From NCBI RefSeq assembly GCF_024363565.1, contig NZ_JAJEKE010000001.1:434001-498000 (forward strand): a DNA stretch of 64,000 nucleotides. Reading direction: 5' to 3'. The DNA comes from Lutispora saccharofermentans. GTDB taxonomy: Bacteria; Bacillota; Clostridia; Lutisporales; Lutisporaceae. The position numbers and the translations under genes were made by a program. This document shows positions 34,948 through 44,327 of this stretch, one piece after another. Within the stretch, counting starts at the first letter, position 1, and each line of letters opens with the position of its first letter. The notes beneath the pieces were generated by a model. That model had not been told where the DNA came from and did no database searches. It saw nothing but the letters and a program-made list of their open reading frames with translations.

Positions 34948-37439
34948 TCAGAGTAAAAAATAAAAAAGCGATTCGCAGGCTGGCCGACAGCAGCTTTCGT
35001 GCCGCCAAAGCCCGCAATATCATCGCCGTTATTGCAATTGCTCTGACCGCGCTTTTATTCACCAGCCTTTTCACCATGGGTTTCGGTGCGGTGGAAAGCA
35101 TGCAGCGTGCCGCCATGATCATGTCAGGCGGTGACGGGCATGTTTCTATCAAATATGTCACCGACGAAGAGTATAACGCCGTGAGCAGACATCCGCTGAT
35201 CAAGGAAATAGCCTATTGCCGGATACTCAGCGACGATGTGGACAATGAAGCACTCATCAAGCGGCATACGGAATTTTGGTATTACGACGACATTGGGCTG
35301 AAATTTACATTTGCCGAGCCCACGGTTGGGCACAAGCCCCAGGCGGAAAACGAAGTGATTGCCGATACAAAAACGTTGGAATTGCTGGGCGTTCCGCTGG
35401 AAGTAGGTGCACCGCTCACCTTGGAACTCAACGTTCACGGAGAAAAGATAAGGCGTGATTTCGTGCTGGCCGGCTGGTGGGAAAGCGATCCGGGCTTCAA
35501 TGTCGGGCAGATCTTTTCCTCCCGCGCTTATGTAGACGCCCACCTTGACGAGCTGCAAAACACCTACTATGAGGATTCTTCCCTCGCCGGCGCTATCAAT
35601 GGATATATCAAGTTTGCAAACAGCTTGAACATTGAGCAGAATCTCGAAACTGTTTTGACGGAAAGCGGATTCTCCATGGATGGAAGTGCGCCCAATTACA
35701 TGGCGACGGGCATCAATTGGGCATATATGTCCACAGGCATTAAGCTGGACTCGAGAACGGCAATTGCGCTTGCATGCTCCCTTTTGCTTTTTGTGTTCAC
35801 AGGCTATTTAATCATCTATAATATCTTTCAGATATCAGTTTTACGGGATATACGTTTTTATGGTCTTTTGAAAACCATCGGCACCACAGGCCGGCAGCTT
35901 CGCACCATAATCCGGCGCCAGGCGCTTATGCTTTCGCTGATCGGTATCCCCCTCGGGCTTTTGGCTGGTTTCTTTGTTGGCAGGGCGTTGGTGCCGGCTC
36001 TGTTGGCACAATCCAGTTATGCAGGCAGCGCGGTATCTGTCTCGCCCAATCCGCTGATCTTTGCCGGAGCGGCCCTCTTTGCCTTTATTACTGTGCTCAT
36101 CAGCACCTATAAGCCAGGGAAAATGGCGTCGAAGGTCTCCCCGGTTGAAGCGGTAAAATACACCGACAGCAATCTCGGTATCGGTAAAAAGCTGAAAAAA
36201 CCCAAAGACGGCGGCAAGCCAGGGAAAATGGCGCTGGCCAATCTCGGCCGCAACAAAAAGCGCACCGTGCTGGTGATTCTAAGCCTCACCCTGAGTATTG
36301 TGCTGACCAACACGGTATTTACTCTCTCGCAGAGTGTGGATATAAACAAGGCGCTGGAGAAATTCAGCGATTCGGATTTTCTCATCGGCAACGCCGATCT
36401 TTTCAATTTCAAATACACCGGTGAGGACAGTGCGCTCAGTGAGAGCTTCATCGCCGCCGTCAGCGGGCAGGACGGCTTTGAAGAGGGAGGCCGCCTATAC
36501 GGCTCCTGGGGCAGCTATACCAGCGAAACCTCCGGGCAGACGATGAATCAGGGCCCGGATGGTTCGTTCTCCACGGCCATATATGGCCTTGACGAATTTC
36601 CGTTTTCCCGCCTGCGGCTTGTAGACGGTGAGCTGGATACCGAAAATCTCGCCTCAGGGGATTATATCCTAGAGGGCGTACTTACGGATGATCATGAAAA
36701 CGTAGACATAGGCGGCTTTAACCACAAGGTCGGCGATGTGATCACGCTCACCAGCGGCGATCATGTACGGGAAATGACCGTGCTGGGCCATGTGATTGCA
36801 AACGCGAGCACCAATACGGACGGAGGCTGGATGGGCTCCATCTTTTTCCTGCCAGGAGAGGTTTATAAGGACCTCACAGGCAATACCTGGGTCATGAGCT
36901 ACGCCTTCAACGTGGCAGACGACAGGGAAACCGATATGGAGCGCTTTTTGAAACAATATACTGACAGTGTCGAACCCACCATGAACTACGAATCCAAGTT
37001 CACCGCCCTGGCGGGCCTTGAGGGCATGCAGAATACGGCCATTCTGGTCGGCGGTGCGTTGGCGCTGATTATCGGGCTGATCGGTGTGCTGAATTTTATC
37101 AACGCCGTTTTAACCAGCATCCTGACCCGCCGCAGGGAATTCGCCATGCTGCAAAGTGTCGGCATGACCCGCAGGCAGCTTGTGACAATGCTCTGCTGGG
37201 AAGGTAGCTGTTATGCGGCTATGACAGCGGCAAGCTCCATAGTGCTGAGTCTCGCTTGCTCTTTGCTCATTGTGCGCCCGATGTGCGGGCAGATCTGGTT
37301 TATGAGCTTCAACTTTGTTTTCTGGCCGCTTGCGATTCTTTTGCCGCTGTTGTTTGTCCTGGGCGTTTTAGTCCCTTATATCATGTACCATGCAACGGAT
37401 AAACAGAGAATTGTAGAACGTCTGAGAATTGATGGATAA
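34944..37439 (+). CDS. ABC transporter permease with two FtsX domains
   Basis: An 831-residue permease partner of the ATPase. An N-terminal helix (about 25-48) is followed by a large extracytoplasmic domain, an FtsX core (about 270-400: SLLLFVFTGYLIIYNIFQIS, then LKTIGTTGRQLRTIIRRQ), a linker with a repeated KPGKMA, a second extracytoplasmic part and a second FtsX core (from about 700: TSILTRRREFAMLQSVGMTR). This layout matches peptide-detoxifying or peptide-sensing transporters of Firmicutes. Codon use is GC-rich, as in the ATPase gene. A strong terminator follows at once. Confidence 0.92.
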   Translation: MIRVKNKKAIRRLADSSFRAAKARNIIAVIAIALTALLFTSLFTMGFGAVESMQRAAMIMSGGDGHVSIKYVTDEEYNAVSRHPLIKEIAYCRILSDDVDNEALIKRHTEFWYYDDIGLKFTFAEPTVGHKPQAENEVIADTKTLELLGVPLEVGAPLTLELNVHGEKIRRDFVLAGWWESDPGFNVGQIFSSRAYVDAHLDELQNTYYEDSSLAGAINGYIKFANSLNIEQNLETVLTESGFSMDGSAPNYMATGINWAYMSTGIKLDSRTAIALACSLLLFVFTGYLIIYNIFQISVLRDIRFYGLLKTIGTTGRQLRTIIRRQALMLSLIGIPLGLLAGFFVGRALVPALLAQSSYAGSAVSVSPNPLIFAGAALFAFITVLISTYKPGKMASKVSPVEAVKYTDSNLGIGKKLKKPKDGGKPGKMALANLGRNKKRTVLVILSLTLSIVLTNTVFTLSQSVDINKALEKFSDSDFLIGNADLFNFKYTGEDSALSESFIAAVSGQDGFEEGGRLYGSWGSYTSETSGQTMNQGPDGSFSTAIYGLDEFPFSRLRLVDGELDTENLASGDYILEGVLTDDHENVDIGGFNHKVGDVITLTSGDHVREMTVLGHVIANASTNTDGGWMGSIFFLPGEVYKDLTGNTWVMSYAFNVADDRETDMERFLKQYTDSVEPTMNYESKFTALAGLEGMQNTAILVGGALALIIGLIGVLNFINAVLTSILTRRREFAMLQSVGMTRRQLVTMLCWEGSCYAAMTAASSIVLSLACSLLIVRPMCGQIWFMSFNFVFWPLAILLPLLFVLGVLVPYIMYHATDKQRIVERLRIDG

Positions 37440-37440
37440 T

Positions 37441-37480
37441 AAAAAAAGACGCACAGTATATGAATACTGCTGCGTCTTTT
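37441..37480 (+). terminator. Bidirectional terminator at the island end
   Basis: AAAAGACGCAcAGTATATGAATACTGcTGCGTCTTTT: a long stem with A run before and T run after, directly after the permease stop. Confidence 0.85.
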
Positions 37481-37581
37481 CAATATCCCAATCGATTTTA
37501 CACGAAATCTTTGTTGGGAATACATTAGGGCGCATTTCCTTTTCCGCCCGTTCAACTCCCGAGCTATTCATTCGCCTATAC

Positions 37582-37607
37582 AAAAAAAATCACTCCTGTG
37601 AGTGATT
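37582..37607 (-). terminator. Terminator after the tRNA-Leu gene
   Basis: AATCACT-CACAGG-AGTGATT followed by TTTTTTT on the minus strand, 11 bases after the tRNA 3' end. Confidence 0.8.
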
Positions 37608-37618
37608 CGCTTTCATTA

Positions 37619-37695
37619 TGGTGCGCGAGGCGGGAGTTGAACCCGCAAAACTACGAACCTGAATCGTATACGTATGCCAATTCCGTCACTCGCGC
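37619..37695 (-). tRNA. tRNA-Leu(CAG) with a short variable arm
   Basis: The minus strand folds into a full cloverleaf of 77 bases with encoded CCA: acceptor GCGCGAG/CTCGCGC, D arm ACG-GAATTGGCAT-ACGT, anticodon stem TACGA/TCGTA with loop TTCAGGT (anticodon CAG, Leu), T arm GCGGG-TTCAACT-CCCGC, discriminator A. The variable region is only GTTTT, although bacterial tRNA-Leu normally has a long extra arm and about 85 bases. All stems pair perfectly, so it does not look like a decayed copy. Confidence 0.85.
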
Positions 37696-37742
37696 TAACG
37701 AAAATATTATATCACAGCAAATGCTAAAGCACAAATATTTTT

Positions 37743-39977
37743 TTATGGCTTGCCAAAATAAAAATTCCAAATATACTCCATGATGCTCATTTTTGCTTTA
37801 ATATTCTTCCTCAGACGTTCTGCAAAACGCTTCAGTTCATTTGCTTCTTCATATTCTATAGTTTTCTCTCCGTATATTATGCCCTCAATAGTTGATATAA
37901 TATATTCACAGCTATTCTTATCCAGATCAAAATAAGCAGATGCGCTGTTTATGAACTCTCTAAAAGTCTCGCTGTCACGTTTCTTCCTATTGGCTCGTTC
38001 CAGCATCCAGATCACTTGTTTTATATAGCCTTCGGCAAATTTTTTTGAATCTTTTAATTTTATAAATTTAAGCATATTGATTCTGATGATGCCGTAAAAA
38101 GTTCTTAATAAAACAAAAGCCAAAATTATACGAATAAATATTATTATGAACGTGCTCTTTTCATTACTCTTGATTTTTGAATCTTCACCGACATATATGT
38201 CTTCCTCCAGCAGTTCCTTTTCTCTGCCGGGCTTATTTACAGCATCTTGGGAAAAGGACGTGAGATCGTTTATATTGCTTTGAAAGGCGTCATCTGTTCC
38301 ATCCTCTTCTAGTAGTTCCTCCGGCTTAACCTCCTCATAGGCAGGCGTTGGCTCAAAGGTTATCCAGCCATATTCCCCTAAATTAGCCTCTACCCAAGCA
38401 TGGGCCTCGCTATCGAGCACATCATATGTTTTTGTGCCTTGTCCTTCAGGCTTTACCAGGAAACCCTCCACATATCTTGAAGGAATTCCAGCCAATCTGA
38501 GCATAACAGCCATTGAAGTGGCAAAGTAGGTGCAATATCCTTCTTTTTTCTCAAATAAAAAATAGTCAATAAAATCATTATCTTCAGGCACTTTTCCAGG
38601 TTTTAAAGTATAGGTATGATTTTTTCTCAGATAATCTGCAATCGCCTTTGCTTTATCATAATTAGTGTTCTTATCCCAGGTCAGTTCTTCCACCAGTTTT
38701 TTTACCCTGCTTGGGATACCCTGGGGCAGCTTTAGATACTGTTTCATCATTCCTTCATCTTCGTATGACGATTGGGATCTGAGCATTTTTTCCGACAAAA
38801 GCGGTATTTTACTCTTTATTTCATAGCTTGTGCCGCTGGAAATCAGTTCTCCTCCATAAAGCTCAAAATCTTGATTGACAAAAACCTTATCTCCATCATA
38901 CCTGATCCCGGCAGGATACAGAGCACTAAAGAAGGTTGATGAAATCAGCCTTTCAGGCTTTATTTCTATTTTTACTTCCCTGTATTTTAATTTTGAAGGC
39001 AAGTCATCAGACTTATCGCTATCATATAGCTGAGATGCTTTTCTGGATTTGTTCCAGTTAAAGCCTGTATATTTATCATAAACACTGCCGCGAAGATATA
39101 AATTGCTTTTCAGATCGCTTTTTAAAGACAGCATGCACCTTCCGCTAAAGCTAATGGGGCCTCCTAACTTTTTCCCGTTATACACAGCATTGGATAGGTT
39201 GAATCTGAAACTGTAGCCATAGCTTTCTTCAGAGCTGTTTTTCCATTGCTCAACGAAAGGAAAATTCTGCATCATAAAATTATTGATGGTCGTTACCCTC
39301 AGAGGCCTGATATTTAAGGGCAGCATGAGCATGAAAAATATAGAAAACCCTATGAGCAGCAATGCACTTACTATCCAGCTGCTATAGAAGCTCAGAGATA
39401 TGGGAACTCCTCTGCTGCTCCATTCCCCTCTCTTTTTCTCCCATAAGCTGTAGGAAAGCAATATAAGAGATGAAAAAAAGTAAATCATAAGATACAACTT
39501 GGCCTTTTCCACATATGTAAACCAGAAGAAGGAAAAAACAATAATACCGATAGCAGTGACTACCAGCTTATTTATTTTCGAAAAAACAAGTACCGACATC
39601 AGCCCGGCTGAAAAAACCAGTATGGTTATCAGCAGTTGAATGCTGTATTCCTCTAAATATGCAGCATATCCGGCGATGTAAGCAGGAAGCCACTGCAAGA
39701 AAAGAAGAGCCTCTCTCAGTATCTTGTCAAAGAGCTGGCCGTGATAATATTTCATATATACTGCTGCAGCTGCAGAAGCAAGAATGCTCCATCCGAAAAT
39801 CTGAGGGAAACTGTATAGCAATGACGTTGCAACCACAAGGATGAGATCGTAAAGAAGCAAATCAATAAAGCCTATATCCATAGAGAAATAATCTCTTATG
39901 CCCATGGAGAGTGCAAGAATCATTATGAACAGTAAAAAAATCTTAAAAAAGCGGTCTATAAAAGCATGCCTACGCAT
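37743..39977 (-). CDS. Transglutaminase-like membrane protein (TgpA type)
   Basis: A 744-residue protein with about six N-terminal membrane helices (residues 10-215), an extracytoplasmic transglutaminase-like domain and a final helix near 600. The Cys-His-Asp triad is visible: KKEGYCTYFATSMAVMLRLA, DSEAHAWVEANL and WITFEPTPAY. A DUF4129-like cytoplasmic tail ends the protein. It overlaps the DUF58 gene by eight bases. The MoxR-DUF58-transglutaminase set is a conserved operon, thought to process or assemble envelope proteins; the substrate is unknown. Confidence 0.92.
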   Translation of the reverse strand: MRRHAFIDRFFKIFLLFIMILALSMGIRDYFSMDIGFIDLLLYDLILVVATSLLYSFPQIFGWSILASAAAAVYMKYYHGQLFDKILREALLFLQWLPAYIAGYAAYLEEYSIQLLITILVFSAGLMSVLVFSKINKLVVTAIGIIVFSFFWFTYVEKAKLYLMIYFFSSLILLSYSLWEKKRGEWSSRGVPISLSFYSSWIVSALLLIGFSIFFMLMLPLNIRPLRVTTINNFMMQNFPFVEQWKNSSEESYGYSFRFNLSNAVYNGKKLGGPISFSGRCMLSLKSDLKSNLYLRGSVYDKYTGFNWNKSRKASQLYDSDKSDDLPSKLKYREVKIEIKPERLISSTFFSALYPAGIRYDGDKVFVNQDFELYGGELISSGTSYEIKSKIPLLSEKMLRSQSSYEDEGMMKQYLKLPQGIPSRVKKLVEELTWDKNTNYDKAKAIADYLRKNHTYTLKPGKVPEDNDFIDYFLFEKKEGYCTYFATSMAVMLRLAGIPSRYVEGFLVKPEGQGTKTYDVLDSEAHAWVEANLGEYGWITFEPTPAYEEVKPEELLEEDGTDDAFQSNINDLTSFSQDAVNKPGREKELLEEDIYVGEDSKIKSNEKSTFIIIFIRIILAFVLLRTFYGIIRINMLKFIKLKDSKKFAEGYIKQVIWMLERANRKKRDSETFREFINSASAYFDLDKNSCEYIISTIEGIIYGEKTIEYEEANELKRFAERLRKNIKAKMSIMEYIWNFYFGKP

Positions 39978-41157
39978 ATCTATCCCTCACAATTTTATCA
40001 GATTCTCCATGGATTTGAATGCCTATATAGCTTATTCCATTGGGCATTATCTTATCTGCCTCTTGTGTTTTTGTGCTCTCATCATTGATCTCAAACAAAA
40101 TAAATTGGAATCCCTTATGCTTAAGCTGAATCGCCATTTCAATCAGATCGCTGTCAACGCTTGGTGTGATCACGATTATAGTAACTCCGTTATTCAATTT
40201 TTGTGCTTCTTTGTATATGAGTTGAACTATGCCCACCGTACCTTCAGCTTTAAGATTTGCCAGGGCATCCAAATAGGTTTCAAAAATCCCCGCTTCCCTA
40301 TCCGACAGATTTATATATTCTTTACCCATGGCATAAAGATTAACGCCGATTCCTTTTGACATAGCAAAATTTATAAGGGAAGCGGCCCATTCGGCTGCTT
40401 TTTCCTCTATGTCATCACTATGGTCTCCAGAATAATTATCTCTGCACAAGTCTAAGAATAGATGCATATGGGTAGAAGCATTCATATCAAGATTCTTTAG
40501 ATATAGCTCTCCTTTATGTGCGGATACCTTCCAGTGAATTTTTTTTAAGCTGTCACCATATTGATACTTTCTTATGTCCTTAACACTGGTAAAATCCTCA
40601 AAGGCGCTATTCTTCTTTGATATGGTTCCAAAAAGCTGATTGGCGGGTATGTCTATATTTTCAATGGGGTGGACTCTTGGATATACGGTCAAAGATATAT
40701 CATTTGAGAATTGCTTTTTCCACGTAAATATTGAGAAGGGATCGCTATAGGTCACATCGACCAGGCCCAAATCATATACGCCCTTGTGCCGGCATGTAAA
40801 GCCTCTGACCAGCCTGGTTTTGCCTCCCGGCGCCAATGACCTTACATTGCATCGCTCCGGCTCTCCCGTCAGCTTTTCGGGCAAGCTCGTATCAATTTTC
40901 ATATAAGGTATGGGAAACATTGAAGAATTATAGATTTCTACACTGTAGTCCATATCAACTCCTGCAGTAACTTTTACATCCGTCTTCCAGATAAGGCATT
41001 CCATACATCTGTATATTTTTTTACCTGAATAGTAGGATAGGATAATAAGAAATAAAACGAAGAAAAATATGCCGTAGAAAAAAGTTCCTCCGATCAAAAG
41101 GGCAGAAATGAACAAAACGCCCAGTATTATGAATGCTCCTATATTTACCTTATCCAT
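39970..41157 (-). CDS. DUF58 domain protein
   Basis: A 395-residue membrane-associated protein: two close N-terminal hydrophobic segments (about 7-43), a beta-rich part with the CRHKGVYDLG stretch, and the DUF58 core around YQYGDSLKKIHWKVSAHKGE (about 200-220), which is a VWA-like domain. It probably links the MoxR ATPase to the transglutaminase-like membrane protein, since the three genes overlap. The biochemical role is not established. Confidence 0.92.
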   Translation of the reverse strand: MDKVNIGAFIILGVLFISALLIGGTFFYGIFFFVLFLIILSYYSGKKIYRCMECLIWKTDVKVTAGVDMDYSVEIYNSSMFPIPYMKIDTSLPEKLTGEPERCNVRSLAPGGKTRLVRGFTCRHKGVYDLGLVDVTYSDPFSIFTWKKQFSNDISLTVYPRVHPIENIDIPANQLFGTISKKNSAFEDFTSVKDIRKYQYGDSLKKIHWKVSAHKGELYLKNLDMNASTHMHLFLDLCRDNYSGDHSDDIEEKAAEWAASLINFAMSKGIGVNLYAMGKEYINLSDREAGIFETYLDALANLKAEGTVGIVQLIYKEAQKLNNGVTIIVITPSVDSDLIEMAIQLKHKGFQFILFEINDESTKTQEADKIMPNGISYIGIQIHGESDKIVRDRYA

Positions 41158-42109
41158 TGCTTCTCACCACTGGCACTCTTATGGAATCCAATATGGACGA
41201 GACTACATCGCTGACTGTCTTTCCCTTCATCCTGGCTTCAGGCTTTAATATGATCCTATGATTCAGCACAGCTTGAGCCAATTCTTTTACATCATCGGGA
41301 AGCACATAGTCTCTGTTTCTTATAAAAGCAAGGCCTCGGGATGCATTGAATAAAGCTAGGCTGCCCCTTGGGCTGCAGCCCAGATATATATCGGGATGCT
41401 TTCTTGTTGCTTGAACTACTGAAATGATATAATCCTCCAGGGAATCCTCTACATGTATATCTTTTATAGCTTCCCTCAACTTGATCACTTCTTGGGCTGT
41501 AATTACCGTATCAATTTTCTCCGAAGGCTTTTCCTGAAATTTAAGTATGCTTTTTTCCTCTTCAAAATCCGGATAACCGATTTTTATACGCATGGCAAAG
41601 CGGTCCAGTTGAGCCTCCGGCAGGGGAAAGGTCCCTTCATATTCGATGGGGTTTTGAGTTGCCAGTACGACAAAGGGCTGAGGAAGCTTATACGTCATTC
41701 CGTCAACTGTTATCTGGCCTTCCTGCATTGCTTCCAATAAGCTTGACTGAGTCTTTGGGGAGCTGCGGTTTATTTCGTCAGCCAAAATAACATTTGCCAC
41801 AATAGGGCCTTCTTTGAACTCAAAATTACCGGTTTTAGAATTATATACGGATATTCCGGTTATATCTGAGGGCAGCAAATCAGGAGTGAACTGTATCCTT
41901 TTGAAGCTGCATCCTAAAGACTTTGCTATGGCTTGTACCAAAGTCGTCTTCCCCACCCCGGGTACATCCTCAATCAATACATGTCCGCTGCTTAGTATAG
42001 CCACTACAATCTTTTCGATGGTGCCCCGCTTCCCGACAAAGGCCATACCTACATTATCAACTATTTTTAAGGCAGTGCTGTTCATATCTCTCAATGTATT
42101 CACCCCCAT
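41150..42109 (-). CDS. MoxR family AAA+ ATPase
   Basis: A 319-residue chaperone-like ATPase: Walker A EDVPGVGKTTL, Walker B VILADEINRSSPKTQSSLLE, sensor ATQNPIEYEGTFPLPEAQLDRF and the C-terminal lid CSPRGSLALFNASRGLAFI. MoxR proteins help mature metal- or VWA-domain complexes. AAGGAT lies nine bases before the ATG at 42109; a TTG at 42094 after GGGGGTG is an alternative. It is the first gene of the MoxR-DUF58-transglutaminase operon, with an eight-base overlap to DUF58. Confidence 0.93.
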   Translation of the reverse strand: MGVNTLRDMNSTALKIVDNVGMAFVGKRGTIEKIVVAILSSGHVLIEDVPGVGKTTLVQAIAKSLGCSFKRIQFTPDLLPSDITGISVYNSKTGNFEFKEGPIVANVILADEINRSSPKTQSSLLEAMQEGQITVDGMTYKLPQPFVVLATQNPIEYEGTFPLPEAQLDRFAMRIKIGYPDFEEEKSILKFQEKPSEKIDTVITAQEVIKLREAIKDIHVEDSLEDYIISVVQATRKHPDIYLGCSPRGSLALFNASRGLAFIRNRDYVLPDDVKELAQAVLNHRIILKPEARMKGKTVSDVVSSILDSIRVPVVRSNG

Positions 42110-42175
42110 TATTTGTTATCCTTAATTTTAATTAGAATTTTCCAAATATTCAATGAAATTTCTGTGAAATCAATA

Positions 42176-42850
42176 TTAAATTTTCTTCAATAAATCTCTG
42201 ACCAAATGCCATTGTTCTCTGGCTAATTTCTCTATTCTAATATTAAAGTCACGTTCAGGATGGCTTACGACCTTGCTAAACCACTCTATTGCCTTATCAT
42301 ACATTTCCAGCCTCCTGGACAATTCCCCTATTAAATATATGACTGTAAGCTCGTCCATGTTATTTATAGGGAATTTCTCTTTTTCATAAGCCTCTGTATA
42401 AGAATCCAGAGCTATTTTCAGAAAGATTCTTTCGTTCGGATCATTTATGTATCTATACATCCAGGCGGTTTTTAAGGCTAATCCGCCTATATAGCTTTTT
42501 CTTCCGTCTATCAGATTTGCAGTATATAACGCTATCTTATAACTGTCCAGTGCGTCTGTATGGCTTCTAATTCCGCAAAAATTTCTGCCTATGCTCCTTC
42601 CTAAAAATGCATCTATCAAAATTTTTATATCTTTGCTTCCTAAATCATTAAAAGAATTTTCCGAAGAAGCATAACCGCAATTAGGACAAACAAATATATC
42701 ATAATAAATAGGATTATGGTCTTTATAGTGCACACAAAAATCTTCATCTTTGTGTTCCATTTTTAAGACACTGGTTCTTACCTTAGTACTGGAAAAAGGT
42801 AGTGAACATACTGGGCATTCGACTTCTTTTGTGTAATAAATATTTTTCAT
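42176..42850 (-). CDS. DUF2225 family protein
   Basis: A 224-residue protein with two CxxC pairs, VECPVCSLPF near residue 10 and FVCPNCGYASS near 55, which likely bind one zinc ion. The rest is helical with TPR-like pairs (YKIALYTANLIDG, LDSYTEAYEKEKFP, YDKAIEWFSKVVSHPE). This fits the DUF2225 family of Firmicutes; no function is established. It is a single gene between the MoxR operon and the VanW-like gene. Confidence 0.85.
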   Translation of the reverse strand: MKNIYYTKEVECPVCSLPFSSTKVRTSVLKMEHKDEDFCVHYKDHNPIYYDIFVCPNCGYASSENSFNDLGSKDIKILIDAFLGRSIGRNFCGIRSHTDALDSYKIALYTANLIDGRKSYIGGLALKTAWMYRYINDPNERIFLKIALDSYTEAYEKEKFPINNMDELTVIYLIGELSRRLEMYDKAIEWFSKVVSHPERDFNIRIEKLAREQWHLVRDLLKKI

Positions 42851-42877
42851 CTTCTATACTCCAATGCAATTATATTA

Positions 42878-44260
42878 TCAGTTTATACCGATTTCATCTT
42901 GTGTTCTGATCTCTTCAATAATTTCAACAGGCTTGGTCCCGACACGAGTCACACCGTCAGATACTCTGTAGGTATCTGTAAACAGAGGCTCTACCAAAAT
43001 CTCTTTGCCGTTTTCCACAAGTACCCTGTAGCTCCTGACCACATAGCCGGGTTTTGCTTTCTTTTCAACAACTTTTTTACCGACAGGCAATGAGTTATCC
43101 TCTATTATTTTTATTTTTGGTTCAATCTTTTTTAATACTTCAGTTTTTATCTTTATTTGTTTCCCCTGATTCTCGTTTTTCCCATATACGCTGAATTTGA
43201 CCTGATTGCCTTTTACTTCACCATATATATATATAGGGTATTTAGAGTTATTCATAAATTTCAAATCGATATAGTCTCCGGATATGGTTGCATCTCTTCC
43301 CATGCTGACATAATCGGAAGGCAGAGAATGATTCTTCCTCTCGACTATTTTTAGGTTAGACAGCAGCGCAGCATTATACAAGGTTGAGGATACCTGACAT
43401 ATGCCTCCTCCTATACCGTCTACATATTCATTGTTAATAATAACCTTAGCGGTTCTGTATCCATACTTTGCAAGCCTGGGGCCTATGGTTTTGTTTAGTG
43501 AAAAAGTTTCTCCGGGATGGACTAATACATCCGTAACGCTTTTTGTTGCTATCTTGATATTGCTGGATCTTGATTGATTGCCTGCATTGAAGCTCGTAGC
43601 ATATTCTCCTAATTTATCGGTAATATTGGCCAGTTCAGAGCTTTTTATGTCTGCATCGATAACCTCCACCGGCAGTTCTATCGCTGCAATGCTTCTCTCA
43701 ACGACACCGGCCTCTATCATTTTCACTGCTTTTTCTTGGTTTAGTTTAGCGCCCGGCTTTTCCTCCGTTATCTGAAATTTACCTGAAATTAACCTGATAG
43801 TCGCATCTTTTGCCTCCTTATCTATTTCTTTTGAGATATCCTTGATGAGCTTTGCTATGCTATCTCTATTATAGCTGAATCCTATCCCTATTTCCTTCTT
43901 GTTCAGCCTTACATATATGGAATCTACATATCTTCTGAAAATATTGCCTTCCCTTGCTATTTTGTATGCCTCTTCAACAGCCTTTCCATAATCATAGCTG
44001 TAGCTTATATCTTTGTAATTCATCTGCCATAACCCTTCTCCATGTTTTAAAGGTATATAGGTCTCATTAAGGTTATTATCAAAGGCATTGCTAAGCTGAA
44101 GCATGGCCTCTCCCCTGGTCATCCTTCCCACATCAAATCCATCTATAGACACATTTGGAGCAATTTTATCTCCTGATAGAAATAGAACCGCAGAGCCAAA
44201 TATCAGAATAATTGCCATCAAAATCAATAGTACAGCAATTGTTTTAAAACTTATGTTCAA
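42878..44260 (-). CDS. VanW family protein with peptidoglycan-binding and G5 domains
   Basis: A 460-residue surface protein. An N-terminal membrane anchor (residues 7-27) is followed by a putative peptidoglycan-binding domain repeated twice (about 40-210), the VanW domain (SLNKTIGPRLAKYGYRTAKV and GIGGGICQVSSTLYNAALLS, about 255-360) and a C-terminal G5 domain (GYVVRSYRVLVENGKEILVE). VanW proteins of Clostridia are envelope proteins of unknown activity. The name does not imply vancomycin resistance. Confidence 0.9.
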   Translation of the reverse strand: MNISFKTIAVLLILMAIILIFGSAVLFLSGDKIAPNVSIDGFDVGRMTRGEAMLQLSNAFDNNLNETYIPLKHGEGLWQMNYKDISYSYDYGKAVEEAYKIAREGNIFRRYVDSIYVRLNKKEIGIGFSYNRDSIAKLIKDISKEIDKEAKDATIRLISGKFQITEEKPGAKLNQEKAVKMIEAGVVERSIAAIELPVEVIDADIKSSELANITDKLGEYATSFNAGNQSRSSNIKIATKSVTDVLVHPGETFSLNKTIGPRLAKYGYRTAKVIINNEYVDGIGGGICQVSSTLYNAALLSNLKIVERKNHSLPSDYVSMGRDATISGDYIDLKFMNNSKYPIYIYGEVKGNQVKFSVYGKNENQGKQIKIKTEVLKKIEPKIKIIEDNSLPVGKKVVEKKAKPGYVVRSYRVLVENGKEILVEPLFTDTYRVSDGVTRVGTKPVEIIEEIRTQDEIGIN

Positions 44261-44327
44261 CTCACAGCACCCCTTATTAACAGTTTCTGCACTATATATA
44301 TTCTATTTTAGTTCAAAAAATTATTCT

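Noticed and set aside
37368..37583. Minus-strand open frame of 71 codons across the island end
   Set aside because: It runs through the bidirectional terminator and overlaps the permease end; no family or ribosome site is seen.
42878..44260. Vancomycin resistance from the VanW-like protein
   Set aside because: VanW-domain proteins with G5 and peptidoglycan-binding domains are common in Clostridia without van genes; no vanA/B/H/X is nearby.
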